From assembly GCA_907163375.1 (NCBI GenBank), contig CAJQUW010011593.1, positions 124,001 to 188,000 on the forward strand: a DNA stretch of 64,000 bases, in the 5' to 3' direction. This DNA is from Prostheceraeus crozeri. Its lineage: Eukaryota; Platyhelminthes; Polycladida; Euryleptidae. Positions 1 to 12,200 of this stretch are shown in pieces. The notes under the pieces were generated by a model, which worked only from the letters and a program-made list of their open reading frames with translations, was not told where the DNA came from and did no database searches. The stretch's first letter is position 1, and each line of letters begins with the position of its first letter. The translations under genes and the position numbers were made by a program.

Positions 1-1278
1 TACGCCTCAGTCCCCTGACATTGAAGAATATAGTAGTGTCTGTTCAATTGAAGATGTTAGTGAATCTAGCAAACATTAAAGCCAGTAATCATTGTATACT
101 TAATGAAACTGAACTCTTTCCTGCTTCTCTGATTCGGAAGTGGCATCCTGTACATAGTGCAGCGTTTTACAACGGACATAGTATCATGACTGGTTTACAT
201 GATATCAGTAAAGTAGCTGACATTGTTAAATCTTTAATGCGTTATCTGTATGAGTCACAGTTAATAGAAACGTGTTAGTCACATGATGTGTTTTGAATGA
301 GTCATCGCAATGAGCTATCGCCCACACACTTGTCGGTGAAAAGGTCACGATGTCTGACGTGAGGCGCAATCGATGTTGAATGACATGCCCACACACGTGT
401 TGGTGAAAAGGTTGAACAAGACTGATTAGATTCTTATCTAATTGACTGGTGCCTTACCACTTCATGAGTCAGAGCTAATTATAGACATGAGTCAGCAAAG
501 TGGTTGATGTTTCCTAAGCCGAAGAAATTTTCATGATGCTACATTCGTTGGAAACTTGAGGATGCTAACTTTTTAACTTACAAACTCTGACATGGTTATG
601 ACATTATTTTATACTTTACCTGTCTTGCAAACTCTGGAATGATTCTAACATTAATTCAAACTTCACAATCATCAACTTTATTTCTAACCCTACACATCTT
701 ACAGAATGATCAAAACTTTTACTTCTGTCTATTAAGTGAGAATTCCATCTTTATGTCAAAAGAAAAACGAGACAGTCTGTACATGATATGTTATTGAATG
801 AAAGACATTTCATCACAGTGAAACATAGTTAATACTATACACGGAGAAAGCAAAGTCACTGATGTGCAGGGAAAAAACAAAGTCACTGATGTGCCAGAAA
901 CTGAACAGGGACAAAACCAAGTCAGCAAAAGCACTGGATAACCCATCGATGATATGTTGTGATCAGGAGTTGGGCGCATGTCACAAGGCGCTCACTTACA
1001 ACAGCCCATAGAAAACGCCATGGAGAGAAAAACAAAACATCAACCACAACAGAGAGGAAGCATACATCATCATATATCGTCGGACGGAGGAAGAGAAAGT
1101 TTCTTTTTCTTGGGTGGAGGTAGATGTGTGTCTGGATGGCCATGCGGTAATGAGTGGCTAGGACTAATCCAGCATCGCTTGTCTTCCCAAGCAGAGAGTG
1201 CCCGTTTCCTAAACGTTATCGTCGTGACTTCGTGTACCTTTGATTTTAAAATCGTCATGTTGACTGAACTTATTTCTG
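1..1278. other. Unassigned flank with a short direct repeat
   Basis: I recognise no gene here. A 26 bp word starting GCCCACACAC and ending GGTGAAAAGGT occurs at 320-345 and again at 387-412, 67 bp apart, with three differences. Small open frames (for example 21-278 on the plus strand) have no recognisable motif. The stretch lies past the C-terminal end of the polymerase fossil and may be its 3' flank, but no terminal repeat was found to fix a border. Confidence 0.3.
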
Positions 1279-2540
1279 TTGAATTTATAGCATCTCGATA
1301 GTCTCTATGTGTGATTTCCTATCGATGGACTTCGAGATGCCTTTCGCCCATTTTATGGAAGGCTCTGATGATCTAAACTTCATAGAGTACATCTTGCGGC
1401 GAAGCAAGATCATCTCTTCTATCCAATTGCCGGCGCATTCATCTTTGAAGCAACCGAGCTTTGTTTTATTTAAGGTCGATTAAAGCGGATGCTCTGTGGG
1501 ATAGTTGGAGCTATCAAAGTGTGGCTTTAGCTGGTGCAGAATATCTTCCTTGCTGACTCCTTTCCTAGTGGTGAGTGCGAGGAAAAAGCTATCAGTATCC
1601 TCGCCTACCAATTCTGCATGATGAATGAGTGGGCATGATTTTATCGTGTGGTAGTAGAGGTTGTACATCTCAAGCTTGGAGTGATCTAAAATGGCTGGAC
1701 CTATGTAGATGGGTTTGCACAACTCTACTTTGGGTTTTATCATCTTAATGCCGACCAGATCTTCGGTAATGGCATCAGCATATACAAAGAGTGGCGAACA
1801 ATGCAATTTTCTAGCTACCTCAGGATCAGTCACCAAATTATAATTGATGCGTTTTCTTACATCCTCCATGGTTTTACCAAAGAGGGAATTGTTCTTAAAT
1901 TTGAAGAAATCCTTTTCAAAAAGATTCTTGGCGGCAGCAAGTTTCTGGCTATCAAAATCTATGTAAGGCTTCAAAAAGGCCTTTAGATGAATTTGAACAC
2001 CCCTATGCACTTTTTGTAACTGCATGCCCATCCTTAAATAAAATTTGAGAATTTTGTAATGAACAATGTAATGTTCTTTATCATACTGGGTGAGTGGCAG
2101 CTTTCTAGCAGGATGATATTTCATTTTATTTTCTCCTTCATACTTAGATTTTAGTTGCTCCATGAAGGGAGAATACATATCTTCAGTCACTATACCAGAC
2201 TCCGGAGCAAGAGGAAAGTCTGATGTCTTATTCTTAATGCAGTCTGGATAGGTGAGGTCGACTGCAAACAAATAACCTATGTCGGGCTCATCTTCCAGTC
2301 CCAAAATGTGCTGGGGGTTGGAAAAGTGTTCAACCTCATGGGGTTCAAGCCAAGCAAAGTGGGATTGTGGCAAAGGCTTCGACAGTGTACTTCCATATAA
2401 ATTATTCTGGTCGATGTACATCAGGTGGGTGTCAAATTTACCATCGACTTTTTCATTGACAACATGCTTGTTGACAAACGTCAGTCCACCTCGGATCCCG
2501 CGTTCAAACATGGTGTACATTTTGGGATCGTCTAACAAAT
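1279..2540 (-). pseudogene. Polymerase palm part of the PolB fossil
   Basis: This block carries the polymerase domain of the fossil. Motif A is read as YIDQNNLYGSTLSKPLP, motif B as KNNSLFGKTMED and motif C as EDTDSFF, in the right order and spacing for protein-primed PolB (Pfam DNA_pol_B_2 type). The usual C-terminal signature, with GCFKDECAG and MYSMKF, follows towards 1380, and similarity fades near 1279. Family assignment rests on these motifs. The choice between Polinton and adintovirus is open because no morphogenesis gene is visible. It is one part of a broken copy. Confidence 0.8.
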
Positions 2541-2765
2541 GTATTTTTCCCTAGTCATTTTAAAAGCTGACTAGTAGGACAACCCCGGTAAACTAATGTA
2601 ATGGACGGGGTCCAACGCGTCCTGCTCCACTATAACTTTCCTAAAAGCATCAAAGACATCGGCTAAGAGCAAAACATCTAATTTTAAGTGGGCAAGCATA
2701 AAGTCACTAAGCGAGTGACAACTGAATTCTTGCCATGCCTGCTGTGCATGCCTATAGTCATCAGG

Positions 2766-4125
2766 TTAACAGTCCTCACCGGTCAAATCGTTCTTAAATT
2801 TATCAATGGACGGAAGGGATGTGTCCTTCAATGTGTCCATTGAACTAAAATGACTATAAAGAAACACCCCTTTCCGTCGCATCAGACTGTCACTTATGTT
2901 GGGATAGTCTTTCTTTAAATGTTGAGTGAGGGAAAGTGTTTCTAAATTATTAGCCAACGCGGCTAAAGAAAAAGACATAACTCGAAAACTATCTAGAAAC
3001 TTTATGTCATAGAAGACAGGCTTCCCCTCCTTCGTCTTATCGACTTGTACTTTGGCAGTGATGCATATCAATTTTTCCTTACTTTGAGCAATCACTTTGG
3101 ATGGCCAGGAATTCATTTTACCGAATCCATGGCGAATGATGATGTGAGCATCATAACATTTAAAGTTATGGAAGATGACGGGGAGGGTTCGCCGTTTGAG
3201 CCTAAGTGAGAAATTACACTTACTGCACAAGGCAGACCTAAATTTGCCACTGAGATGGCAACGGTCCCTCACTTTCTTATGTTGCTTCTCATCAAAGGAT
3301 GAGCAGCAGCGAGGACATTCTGTGATCCTATCAAATTTTAATTTATCGACTTCCGTGAAACACATGGGTTTCCTAGTGAGCTCCGTTTCATAGCGTTGAT
3401 GAAAACAGGCTTTTTTATCTAAAAATTTTAAAAATTCTGAGATGCAGTCTTCACCTTGCCACACATGCAGTTTATTTTGGTTCTTATAGTAAGAATGCCA
3501 AACTTGATAACAGGCAATGGCTGCAGGTTGGTGAGTCTGATCTTCACTATCAATATAGCATTCAATGTCCGCATAAATGACACAAATGGGACTCAGCTCA
3601 TTGCCTTTTTCTTCATACCTATAAAATTTATCTTTGGGCATCACTTCCATTTGATGCTTACCCCGAGAGCACCACTCGCAATGCTCTTCAAAAAATGCTT
3701 TGGATGTGAAACGCCGTGTGCAGCGATCACAGTAGTAGAAATTGTTCCTATATGCAGTTTCATAATGGTATAACGTTGAAATTTTGGGAATGCCACAATA
3801 ATGCCATTCTGGGTGGTTTTCACTATCAACTAGGAGAAGATTGACAACCCGGCCGAAGTTACTTTGGCGGTTGTTATACCTAATGCCCTTCAGACCTTTT
3901 TTCCTAAAGATGGACAACTATCTTAATTTTATTAAGTTTTTCAAATTGGGCGACGCCTTTAAAGTCTAGTGTGTTGACATCTAACCCGTCAAACTTAAGC
4001 TCATCCTCCCATTCACGATATTTGGTGACTCTCTGACGATGCATATCTATGTCATCATAGTGAAGTATGGAGAGAACGGCATACTTGAAACACTGGGACT
4101 GATACTCTACATTGATGACAGCCAT
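2766..4125 (-). pseudogene. Exonuclease part of the PolB fossil
   Basis: This block reads as the 3'-5' exonuclease half of a protein-primed PolB. The segments YADIEC, HNFKCYDAH and KFLDSFRVMSFSL match the ExoI, ExoII and ExoIII region of this family. A pair of Cys-x2-Cys motifs lies between the first two. The upstream part, near 3904-4125, shows the CFKYAVLSILHYDDID segment that precedes the exonuclease in Polinton-type polymerases. It belongs to the same broken copy as the palm block at 1279-2540. Confidence 0.75.
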
Positions 4126-4290
4126 CTTGTCAGCCAGTGTTTTGGGGAGCGTAAAACAACCGCTCCTTTGTAAATTTTCTAAGAGATTGATTTTAATGTC
4201 TACTTTCTCGATCCCATCAAAGACCAGTCCGCTGTCTCTTTCCAGGAACTTTTCCAGGTTGTTGACGAGATAGGTGGCATGTCTCTCTAT

Positions 4291-5106
4291 TCACTCGTTC
4301 ACATCACCTATGAGATCAGCAGCACAGGAGACCATCCTAATCGTCACAGTGGACTCTACTTCTCCCGTACTGCTGTCTATTTTATTGAAACGAGCAGAGA
4401 CGTAAAACATGCCTTTGAGCAAAAACCTATCTAAACTCGCCAACATCTTATGAATCAAGTCTATATTATTCATCAAGAAAGGATGAATATCTTGCACAGC
4501 TTCAGAGCTTTCTAACTCATAGTCGCGAACGACACTCTCAAAGGAGAACTTGCTCAGCCTTACACTGACGTTGTTGTCGGTGTAAAGGTCAGTGGAATGT
4601 GTGTGACAGTGTGTGCGAAGAGAGAACAAACTCTGTGGTGAAGGTCTTCCGACACGAAGAACAGGAAAAGCCGACGGTAGGTGAGGGATGCTTCCTACCT
4701 GTTGTTGTCGGTGGTTGCCTCACACTGCCAAAGGATCCGCCTTCGATGTGGACTCGCAAGTTGGTGCTGTTGTAGAACGTGCGTCCACAACCTTCACACT
4801 TGGGTCGTTGAGGGATCGGTCGGCGTTTTCCTCCTCTGCAGGCATTGCCGGCGGTGTGACGTCTTAAGTTGAAGGCTGAGGCGAAGACCCTGTCACACCC
4901 CTGGCATCAAAAGTCCTCCTTCTACACTTCGACATCAATCTCCCTCTCCTCTCCGACTATCTCCAACTCCTCCTGCTCCAACAGTCTCTCCACGGACTCG
5001 ACGGAGAGGAGAGGGAGGTCGTTCGCTGCTGCTGCAGGTGGTGGCGATGCTGGGATGATGATGGGGCGGGAGGGAGCGTCATTGTCTAGGAGGTAGGCCG
5101 CCAATT
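4291..5106 (-). pseudogene. N-terminal and zinc-finger part of the PolB fossil
   Basis: Read on the minus strand, 4640-4900 shows three C2H2-like units: CQGCDRVFASAFNLRRH, CEGCGRTFYNSTNLRVH and CSSCRKTFTTEFVLFAH. An acidic segment lies upstream (4922-5104) and a polymerase N-terminal segment follows (4291-4629). The block starts at a good splice acceptor near 5107 (pyrimidine run then CAG on the minus strand). Zinc fingers ahead of the polymerase are seen in several invertebrate Polinton-type polymerases, so I take them as part of the element. An older host fusion cannot be excluded. Confidence 0.6.
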
Positions 5107-5196
5107 CTGTTGAGAAAAAGGAAAAGAGATTAGTAACATTATCATAATTTCAAGTTTGAAGTCTTATCCCCCCATTTCCCAATCACGATTACTTAC

Positions 5197-5953
5197 CATC
5201 TAAGGACTTGATCTCCGGCAACACCGATGGTCGAGGAGGAGGCAGGAGTGGAACACGAGTCGAGGGTGGAAGAGTCCTGGGCTTCGGTGTCGGAGGGACG
5301 TAGTGACGAGGAGCAGGGACGGGTGCAGGGAGCGGAGCAGACGGTGGAGGTGGGGCGATGACGATGCCCGAGAAAGGATTTGGACTTTGAGCGGAGGTAG
5401 ATTGGCGGGAAGGTAGGGCCGGAAATTTAGCATCGAATCTCCGCCTCGCGGCTTCTTCCCACTTCCTCATCTTTGCCATATCTGTAGAGAGGAAATAGAG
5501 ATGAGATTAGAGGTTGCGGAGGCAATAATGATAGAGAGTAAGCTATACTGATACAGAAGTGCTAAAACATGAAATTCTAACTCTCAGTTCTCATAGGTGA
5601 GGGTACTTACACTTGCCAAGCTGCTCGTAAGCTTGCCCGATTGCTCCTTGGGGGACGGGTTCCCCATTTCGAATGCATTCATGCACTGAAAATGAATGAG
5701 AGCAAAGATAAGCAGAGTTAAAATTTGGATTCTGCTTAAACATGAATAAAATAGGGGAGGGGTTTTGATTTTAATTGGGATGTTTACCCTAATGATGTTA
5801 GTAATAGTGTGAGTCAACCTTGATACAAATACTTACATTGCTCGATGGTAGCTTTGTCCATCTCGACAGCAATGCGGTTATTTTCAACTTTGTTGAATTC
5901 CATGACGGATAGTTAATAATACATGTAGGTAATGAATTGTAAGACTTCAATCA
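5197..5953 (-). other. Spliced upstream exons of the PolB locus
   Basis: Three minus-strand exons are bounded by canonical sites: 5837-5953, 5611-5685 and 5197-5481. Each ends in GTAAGT and each is preceded by a pyrimidine-rich stretch and CAG. The first holds an ATG at 5903-5901. The last encodes a proline-rich segment after a basic start (MAKMRKWEEAARRRF). They lead to the acceptor at 5107 that opens the zinc-finger block. I recognise no domain. Introns are known in some Polinton-type elements, so these may be the element's own leader exons, or a host gene end next to it. Confidence 0.5.
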
Positions 5954-6367
5954 CTGAAAAGGAAAGATGAGAATCGTTTCATTTGCCTAGTCAACGTTTA
6001 TCATGGGAACAATCATTGAAGTGACATCTAATGAATTACATTTCACTCTAATCCATATCATAAAGACTAACCTTTGTCGAATGGCTGAAATACTCTGACC
6101 TGGCGAGAGAAAGCGTCACGTTGAGTATGAAGTCGAACGCCCAACATGAGCAACCGCTCAGAGGTTTCGGTCTAACAAACGACGAACAACCCGTGCAACG
6201 CAATCCCTCTACGGTAGTGCCCGCCGTCCCGAAGGAACGCTCGAGCAAAGGAGGTATTACAGCGATGATATGTTTTATGAGCAGAAGTGAATCTCTTGAT
6301 AGCAAGAGACTATTCAACTTGATAGCAAGTCAAAACAACCTGATAGCAGGAGCTCACCGACACTCAC

Positions 6368-6416
6368 CTTGTGAAAGATAAATGTGAAGAGCAGAGCTGG
6401 TGCACTGCCTTTTATA
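6368..6416 (-). promoter_or_regulatory. TATA box and first leader exon
   Basis: On the minus strand TATAAAA lies at 6416-6410. A short presumed leader follows and ends in CACAAG just before the donor GTGAGT (6367-6362). The spacing from TATA box to donor leaves about 15-20 bp of transcribed leader if initiation is about 30 bp downstream. This is the only candidate promoter for the polymerase locus. The start site itself is inferred, not seen. Confidence 0.5.
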
Positions 6417-6608
6417 AGATTTTCCACAGCGGTGAATGGATGAGACCTCTCGGAAGATTATTTCTCGGATAGACAACTTTCATGGTTATGGCGATCATTT
6501 GCTTCTGAATAAAGTAAACCATATTGTCATTGCCATTAGTAAAACGGGTTTAAATGATGGCTGTCTAAAATTAAAGACCAAACAAAGTATTTTTCATGAC
6601 ACTTGTGT

Positions 6609-6897
6609 TGTGCTAAATTTTCTGACTACACTCACGTATAAAACTTCGATGATCAAACTTTACTTTCACAAACGTGTGTTGTGGTAAAAACTATTTGATC
6701 ACACTAACGCTTACATTCTATGACACTTGTGTTTCATAAAACATCATGATCATCCTTCTAACCATACATTAACCTGTGTTGCAGTAAAACTTTTGTACAA
6801 CTTGATGAACTTTCTGACTACACTCACGAATAAAACTTCGATGATCAAACTTTACTTTCACAAACGTGTGTCACGGTAAAACTATTTGACTACACTA
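6609..6897. repeat. Direct repeat of ~90 bp
   Basis: A segment starting TTTCTGACTACACTCACG and continuing through CTTCGATGATCAAACTTTAC occurs at about 6616-6705 and about 6809-6897. The copies are nearly identical and about 190 bp apart. They lie between the first and second copies of the promoter-like module. I see no gene in them. Confidence 0.55.
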
Positions 6898-7710
6898 AAC
6901 TTTACTTTTGCAAAAACATGATAAAATTTCAGACTACACTAACAAGAGCTTGTTCACTAGCGAAGAGAGAAATGAGCTTGTGGTTGCATGTGGCGCATGA
7001 ATGTCCCTTCCAATTCATTCCATTTCATTTAGCCTCGGTCAGAGGCAGTCTCACAGCGTTGGTGGAGAATCTTAAAGAAAACCTACGGGAGATGGCTAAG
7101 GCACTCATGACCGAGCGATTGAAAAGTGTCCGTTGAGATCGTTGTCACATGCCCAACATAAGCGACAGCTCAGCGGTTTCGGTCTAAAGTATGACACCGT
7201 CCCTTGCCCTCCTTCCATCTGTGGCAGTGCTCGCCGTCCAAAAAGGAACACCTCATCGTAGGAAGTATTATATCGAAGGTCTCCACCTCACGTTGAGATG
7301 ACTTGATAGCCAGACATGAAACGTGCTTGATAGCAAGCCGTCATTCACAAGCGTTTTGCAATGGAGATGTTTAGTAGCCACCCATGACAAGATAGCTAAG
7401 ACTCAACCAATTGGCGTTCAAAGTGCTACGTTGAGAACTGTGTCAAATGCCCAACATGAGTTGCCCCAGAGGTTTCGGTCTAAAATATGACACACTCCCT
7501 TGCCACACTTATCACTACGGCATCATCCGCCGTCCCGAAGGAACACCCTGTCGTTGGAATATTACAGCGAAACTCTCCGTACCATGCATCCGATACTTGC
7601 GAAGGCAAATGTGAAACGTAAAGCAACATCTCTTCTTTATAGTGGATGTTTGATGAATTATGAAAGGGCGAGAACCCTCATTCAATGAGAAGACTGGCTC
7701 AGACATCATT

Positions 7711-8383
7711 ACAAATCTTTTATTTGAATTCAGAAGGGTCGAAAACCCCAGAAAACCTCCAAAAATAACGAATTTAAAGTTTTCAACTTTTTAGCACTAC
7801 TTATGAAATTTTATAGGTAATCTATGACTTGACCTGTATCATGACCTCTCGAACCTTTTTTGAATCAAGTCAAAAGGACTTGTAGAATCAAAGTTACAAT
7901 CCCTTAAAGTTTTGGAGTCTTTTATGGCCTGGAGACTCCTTAGCTGATATCAGCAATGAAATTTTCTAAGTCTGAAATTTGGAATTTCCGATGCTATCAT
8001 GGGAGTTCCGTAGTTCACCTACACCAACCAAGTCGGGAGGAGAACTGATTCCCACAAGTAGAGACTCCACTTATATAGTTTGTGGCGATCAGCTGATGAC
8101 GTACGTAATCTCAATCATCCAGAACTGTAAACACTTCTATCTCCGGTTCAAGTGCTCCGATTGACTTCAAATTTTGACAGTCACGTTTTCTCGCTCTCAA
8201 CTTTCATTTAAGCCATTCCTCGACTCTCTACGATTACCAGAAGCCGAGTTGAAAAAACTCAGCCGTTTTTTCAAACTATCCAAAATCTTGGAAAATGCAC
8301 AAAAATTCGATTTTAAACAAGCTCTCATTTAGAAACGAAACCTCCCACAGATCTGAAAAGGTAGGATCCTAGAGAACAATGTG
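7711..8383. other. No gene recognised
   Basis: A low-complexity stretch between the PolB upstream repeats and the satellite. The part near 8200-8270 shares short words with the satellite unit (CGACTCTCTAC and neighbours), so it may hold older, worn units. Nothing else is supported. Confidence 0.3.
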
Positions 8384-8882
8384 AAGTGTTTCCACTAAAA
8401 GTAACCGGAGCTCTTCATTCACTTTCATTCCTAAGAGAGTCGTCATCAAAGAAGGACCTTCCTCACTTCAAAACGTCCAAAACTCACCTTTTTCTAACTC
8501 TGTCGTTTTTCGGAGATTCCTGCTATTTTCAAGTCATTTTCCACTCTAAACCCAGGAAAACGTGGACATATGATGCTTTCCACAGCATTTTTCTCACTCA
8601 TAGCTTTCAAACGAGATATCGCACGACTCTCTACCATTCCTACAAGCCAAGATCGAAGTCTCGTCCAGAAGGGGGGAGGGAGGTCAGCACTTTCTCTCCG
8701 ATTGAGCTGGAAATCACCTCCCTAGCCCGAAATGTCACGTAGAATTCGAATCTGCCCTCCGTTTTCGTGTCCGAGCCCTCCTTCTGCCCGATATACGACC
8801 TTACTCACCCGAAAACGTCCAATACCCACCCTTTTCTAACTCTGTCGTTTTTCGGAGATTCCTGCCATTTTCGAGTCACTTT
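8384..8882. repeat. Left part of ~340 bp satellite array
   Basis: About one and a half units of the same repeat found at 21068-22725. One full unit starts at CTCTAAACCCAGGAAAACG (8544). Relative to the right-hand units this copy has many substitutions and a longer G/A tract (AAGGGGGGAGGGAGG in place of a plain G run). It stops at 8882, where the CACTA element begins, in the middle of the sequence the right-hand array continues. The array was therefore one block before the insertion. Confidence 0.8.
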
Positions 8883-9040
8883 CCAGTGAAAAAAATATAT
8901 CGGCCCGACAACGAAATATCGTTACTTTTCGCTGTCGGCAAAAAGGTGGACGGTTCCTGATTTACTGCTTAATTGCCGACAGGCGTCATTACGTTACTGT
9001 GCCGACACGTCATATCGCTCATTTGCCGACAATTTCTTAC
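8883..9040. repeat. Left terminal and subterminal repeats of the CACTA element
   Basis: After the terminal CCAGTG the words CGGCCCGACA, CTGTCGGCAAAAAGG, ATTGCCGACAGG, GTGCCGACACG and TTTGCCGACAA follow in both orientations. Repeated short subterminal motifs are binding sites for the transposition proteins in plant CACTA elements. The same role here is inference. Confidence 0.6.
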
Positions 9041-9273
9041 GACCGATTTAGCTTCCCATTTACCTTAAAATTCATTAATAATCATAACATTAATTGTTTT
9101 TTTGAACAGATGCACTATAAGATAGTCCCCTTTAAATACATATACTCAAACGCAGTCCCTCAGACTCAGAAAACTTGAGAAAGCTACAACATATTAAGTA
9201 ATTTATTCTGCAAGAAATTGGCAGTACATTCCAGTCATTAACAATTCAGTCAAATTTCAAAAGTTCTTTGACA

Positions 9274-12200
9274 CTAGCGGTCCATCTTGCGCTTTGGTGC
9301 CTCTCCAGACTCGCGTCTGCGACGGCCTCCCTCTTTGTCGCTGGCATCCTTCAGGATTCGTCGGATTGCGTCCTCGATGGTCTTTTCATCCGACCCTTCG
9401 ATATTCATTCGAGAAAGTGCAGCTGTAAACCGAAAAATTCTATCATTATGATTTAATCAATTAAGAAATTGCTGTGGTTTAATTGAGAACATGATACAAC
9501 TTGAGAACAACAGAAAAACAGCAAATACGTCGTATGATCTAAATAGTAAGATCTACAATTACAATGTTTTATTGAATTAAAGGTCAAAAACTACACGGCG
9601 AAAAAACCGGCCAATTATTTATCCGATTCAAATTATTTCTGGAGCCTTGTTCTTAACGACCGAAATAATTGGCCAATCTTCACCCACTACTTATTTCTAT
9701 TAATTGAATTACAAAATAGATTTATTTGAATTATTTGCACACATAGAACAATCCTTCTACAACGCTTACGACGAGACTAAATCATAATTCCTCAGTTATC
9801 CCACTATCAACTATGTAAGGCATCATGAAAAATAATCCATTGCTCTACTTTCCCCTTATTCTTCCACATTCGATGCAATATAACATTTCCTTCACACATT
9901 ATCATAGAAAAACGGGACGAGGATTTTAAGAAACAGTTTTGATAAGGACACGAAAATTTTACCATCGTTCAAATTTATGAAACTTCATCGTACAATGAGA
10001 AAGACTAACATATTGATGATGTCATTCAACCAGTCAAATGTGTAGAAAAATGTGTGCGCGAGTCAATCCCCTTCATTAATAATCATATTTTTGTATGGAA
10101 TACACATACGTCTAGTTACTATGTTTTAATAAAACTTTTATAAAATCATTACGAAAATTTGACTTATCACACCATAATGAGACTGCTGAAAACTCGTCTT
10201 TAGAGATGAGAATGCTCTTTAAAACTCAAGCAAACGTGACATATTACTTTCTGATGTGCTGAAAATCCATATCTTCACCAGCATACTCCATCATTGGCAA
10301 TTTTGACAAATGCCAACTGGCTAATTATGTAAATCAGAAGCGCCTGTGTATAAAGGCCTATTTAGCTTACTTGGTTTCTGATCCTAAAGCGACTGGCGAT
10401 AAGCCCCTGATAGTTGAAGATTCCAGTATGTCCGCAACATGTAGGAAAATTAATTCTTAGACAAAAAATTCGTTGCAGCAACAGTGAATATCATTTATTT
10501 AAAGAAGCAATTATCTGATTTATGAAGCTAATTCGTTTAGCACCATAATAACACTCACTCCACTTAAAATACTAAAGCTAGACTGAATTATGAGATCATA
10601 ACGCGTAAGAAACTGCTAATCATTAAACTAAACGGATGAACTTAGTATCGTTTGAGTCCTTGGGCTTCTTCAGTTTATGAAAGCTTTCAAAGATGAGCCG
10701 AGACCCCGAAGGGAAAAGATTAATAAGATGATAACAATACTTAATTAAATCAAAGGAGCTACAAACGTTTCTGGCTCATTAGCAGTCATCAGTGCACCAT
10801 ACTTTATTGATAAGAATTCAGAATCAGAGCGAACTTCATCAGAACAGAATCAACTTCACTTTGATTCTGAATTCTTAACATCTATAATGAATTATGATGA
10901 CGGCTAATGAGCCAGAAAAGTTCATAGCTTCATTGATTTAATCAAGCATCATTATCATTCTATGACAGCTTCGACTTAATCTTATTATATCTATGCACCC
11001 CAATGGGGTGCGTAGATTGGTTTAAAAAATCACTGATTTTTAGCAGCATTTTTTCCTTATAAAGATACAATCGTATGTAAAACTTTATCAGTTTTCTACT
11101 ATATTTTTCAAAATCATTGTCATCTATTAACTCTCGATTAACTGATGCGACATAGGAGCTTGTTCGAAATAGACATTAAGATAGATCTACAATACTTATA
11201 GCAGGGGTTTTTTAAGGCGATATACGCGCCCGATTTGGGCGGGTAAAAATTTCAAATGGGCGGGTAAAATTTTGGATGTCAACTCGGACCACTGTCCATG
11301 TCAGTCACTGTTGTTTTTCACATAAGGCGAATAATTCGAATTTAAAAATTATTAAACCCAACCCTATTTCAGGTGTGGATAATCTATACGAAACCTATTT
11401 ATGTTCGATTATGCGATTCACAACCATCGTCAAGTTAACAAGTACAAAAACGCTTCACTCACACGCATTTAAAAGTAGGAAGTTATCAAAAAACGGAAAT
11501 ACTACGTATGTAGTCATGTAGTGGACCATGCCAAAATGAATTTTACTGGTTGCGAATGAAGAAATACATTCGCAGTGGTGCTTTCTTGTCTGACATAGCT
11601 TACTTCATTTATAGAATTTGTATCACTGAAAGTTATAGAGGTGTACAACTGTACAGTACATGTATGTATGCCCCCTATACGTAGTTGACAATAAATTTCG
11701 ATCGTTAAAGAGAAACTAGGCATATTCAATTTTTAAGTAATAATTGTAACACAACTTTTCATCATCCATGACTCAACTAAGCAATTTGCAGACTTTTGCA
11801 GTGCAAATAACACATTCATCGCTTATCAACGGTTATTTACATTCTTTAACTTCACTTCTCATTGATATGCGGCACTGTTTCGTTGATCATCAATTGGCTC
11901 TTGTCGATGAGGATTGACGCTGCAGAATGCAATTTGTCTTTACATAAATTGCAGTTTGCCATATTCACTGTGAAATCATGTAGTGTATTATGCATTTATC
12001 ATATATGTTTTTACTGCAAGTTCGAGAGACAGTTTTCCACTGTTCCTCTCCTTCTTATCCAGCAATTGTTGCTGTGCACATTTTAGTGCATGTACGTCAT
12101 GTAGGCATATATTGTACCACCACCTCTAATTTGCTGAATATTCAAGAGATGCAACTTTGTTTCCGCTTTCCTTTTATAGCGGGAAAGGAAATTGAAAGAA

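Larger units (their letters stand above)
1279..6420 (-). mobile_element. Fossil Polinton-type DNA polymerase B locus
   Basis: A broken minus-strand copy of a protein-primed family-B DNA polymerase gene of the Polinton/adintovirus kind, running from a TATA box near 6410 to about 1279. In transcription order it has short upstream exons, C2H2 zinc fingers, an exonuclease region and a polymerase palm with recognisable A, B and C motifs. No integrase, packaging ATPase, protease or capsid gene is seen in the window, so this is either an isolated polymerase locus or a remnant of a larger element. Roughly half a dozen breaks separate the readable blocks. The conserved motifs are still clear, so the copy looks of moderate age. 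Confidence 0.75.
6110..7710. repeat. Promoter-like module in three copies
   Basis: A module containing GCCCAACATRAG, then AGRGGTTTCGGTCTAA, then a CCGTCCCGAAGGAAC-like word starts near 6140, 7150 and 7450. The third copy also keeps a TATA-like box (TATAAAG, minus strand, 7641-7635) followed by a leader like the one at 6368-6416. Between the modules the word TTGATAGCAAG or a close variant recurs (about 6296, 6321, 6343, 7290 and 7318). This looks like tandem duplication of the polymerase locus's upstream region, perhaps from repeated element ends. Confidence 0.5.
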
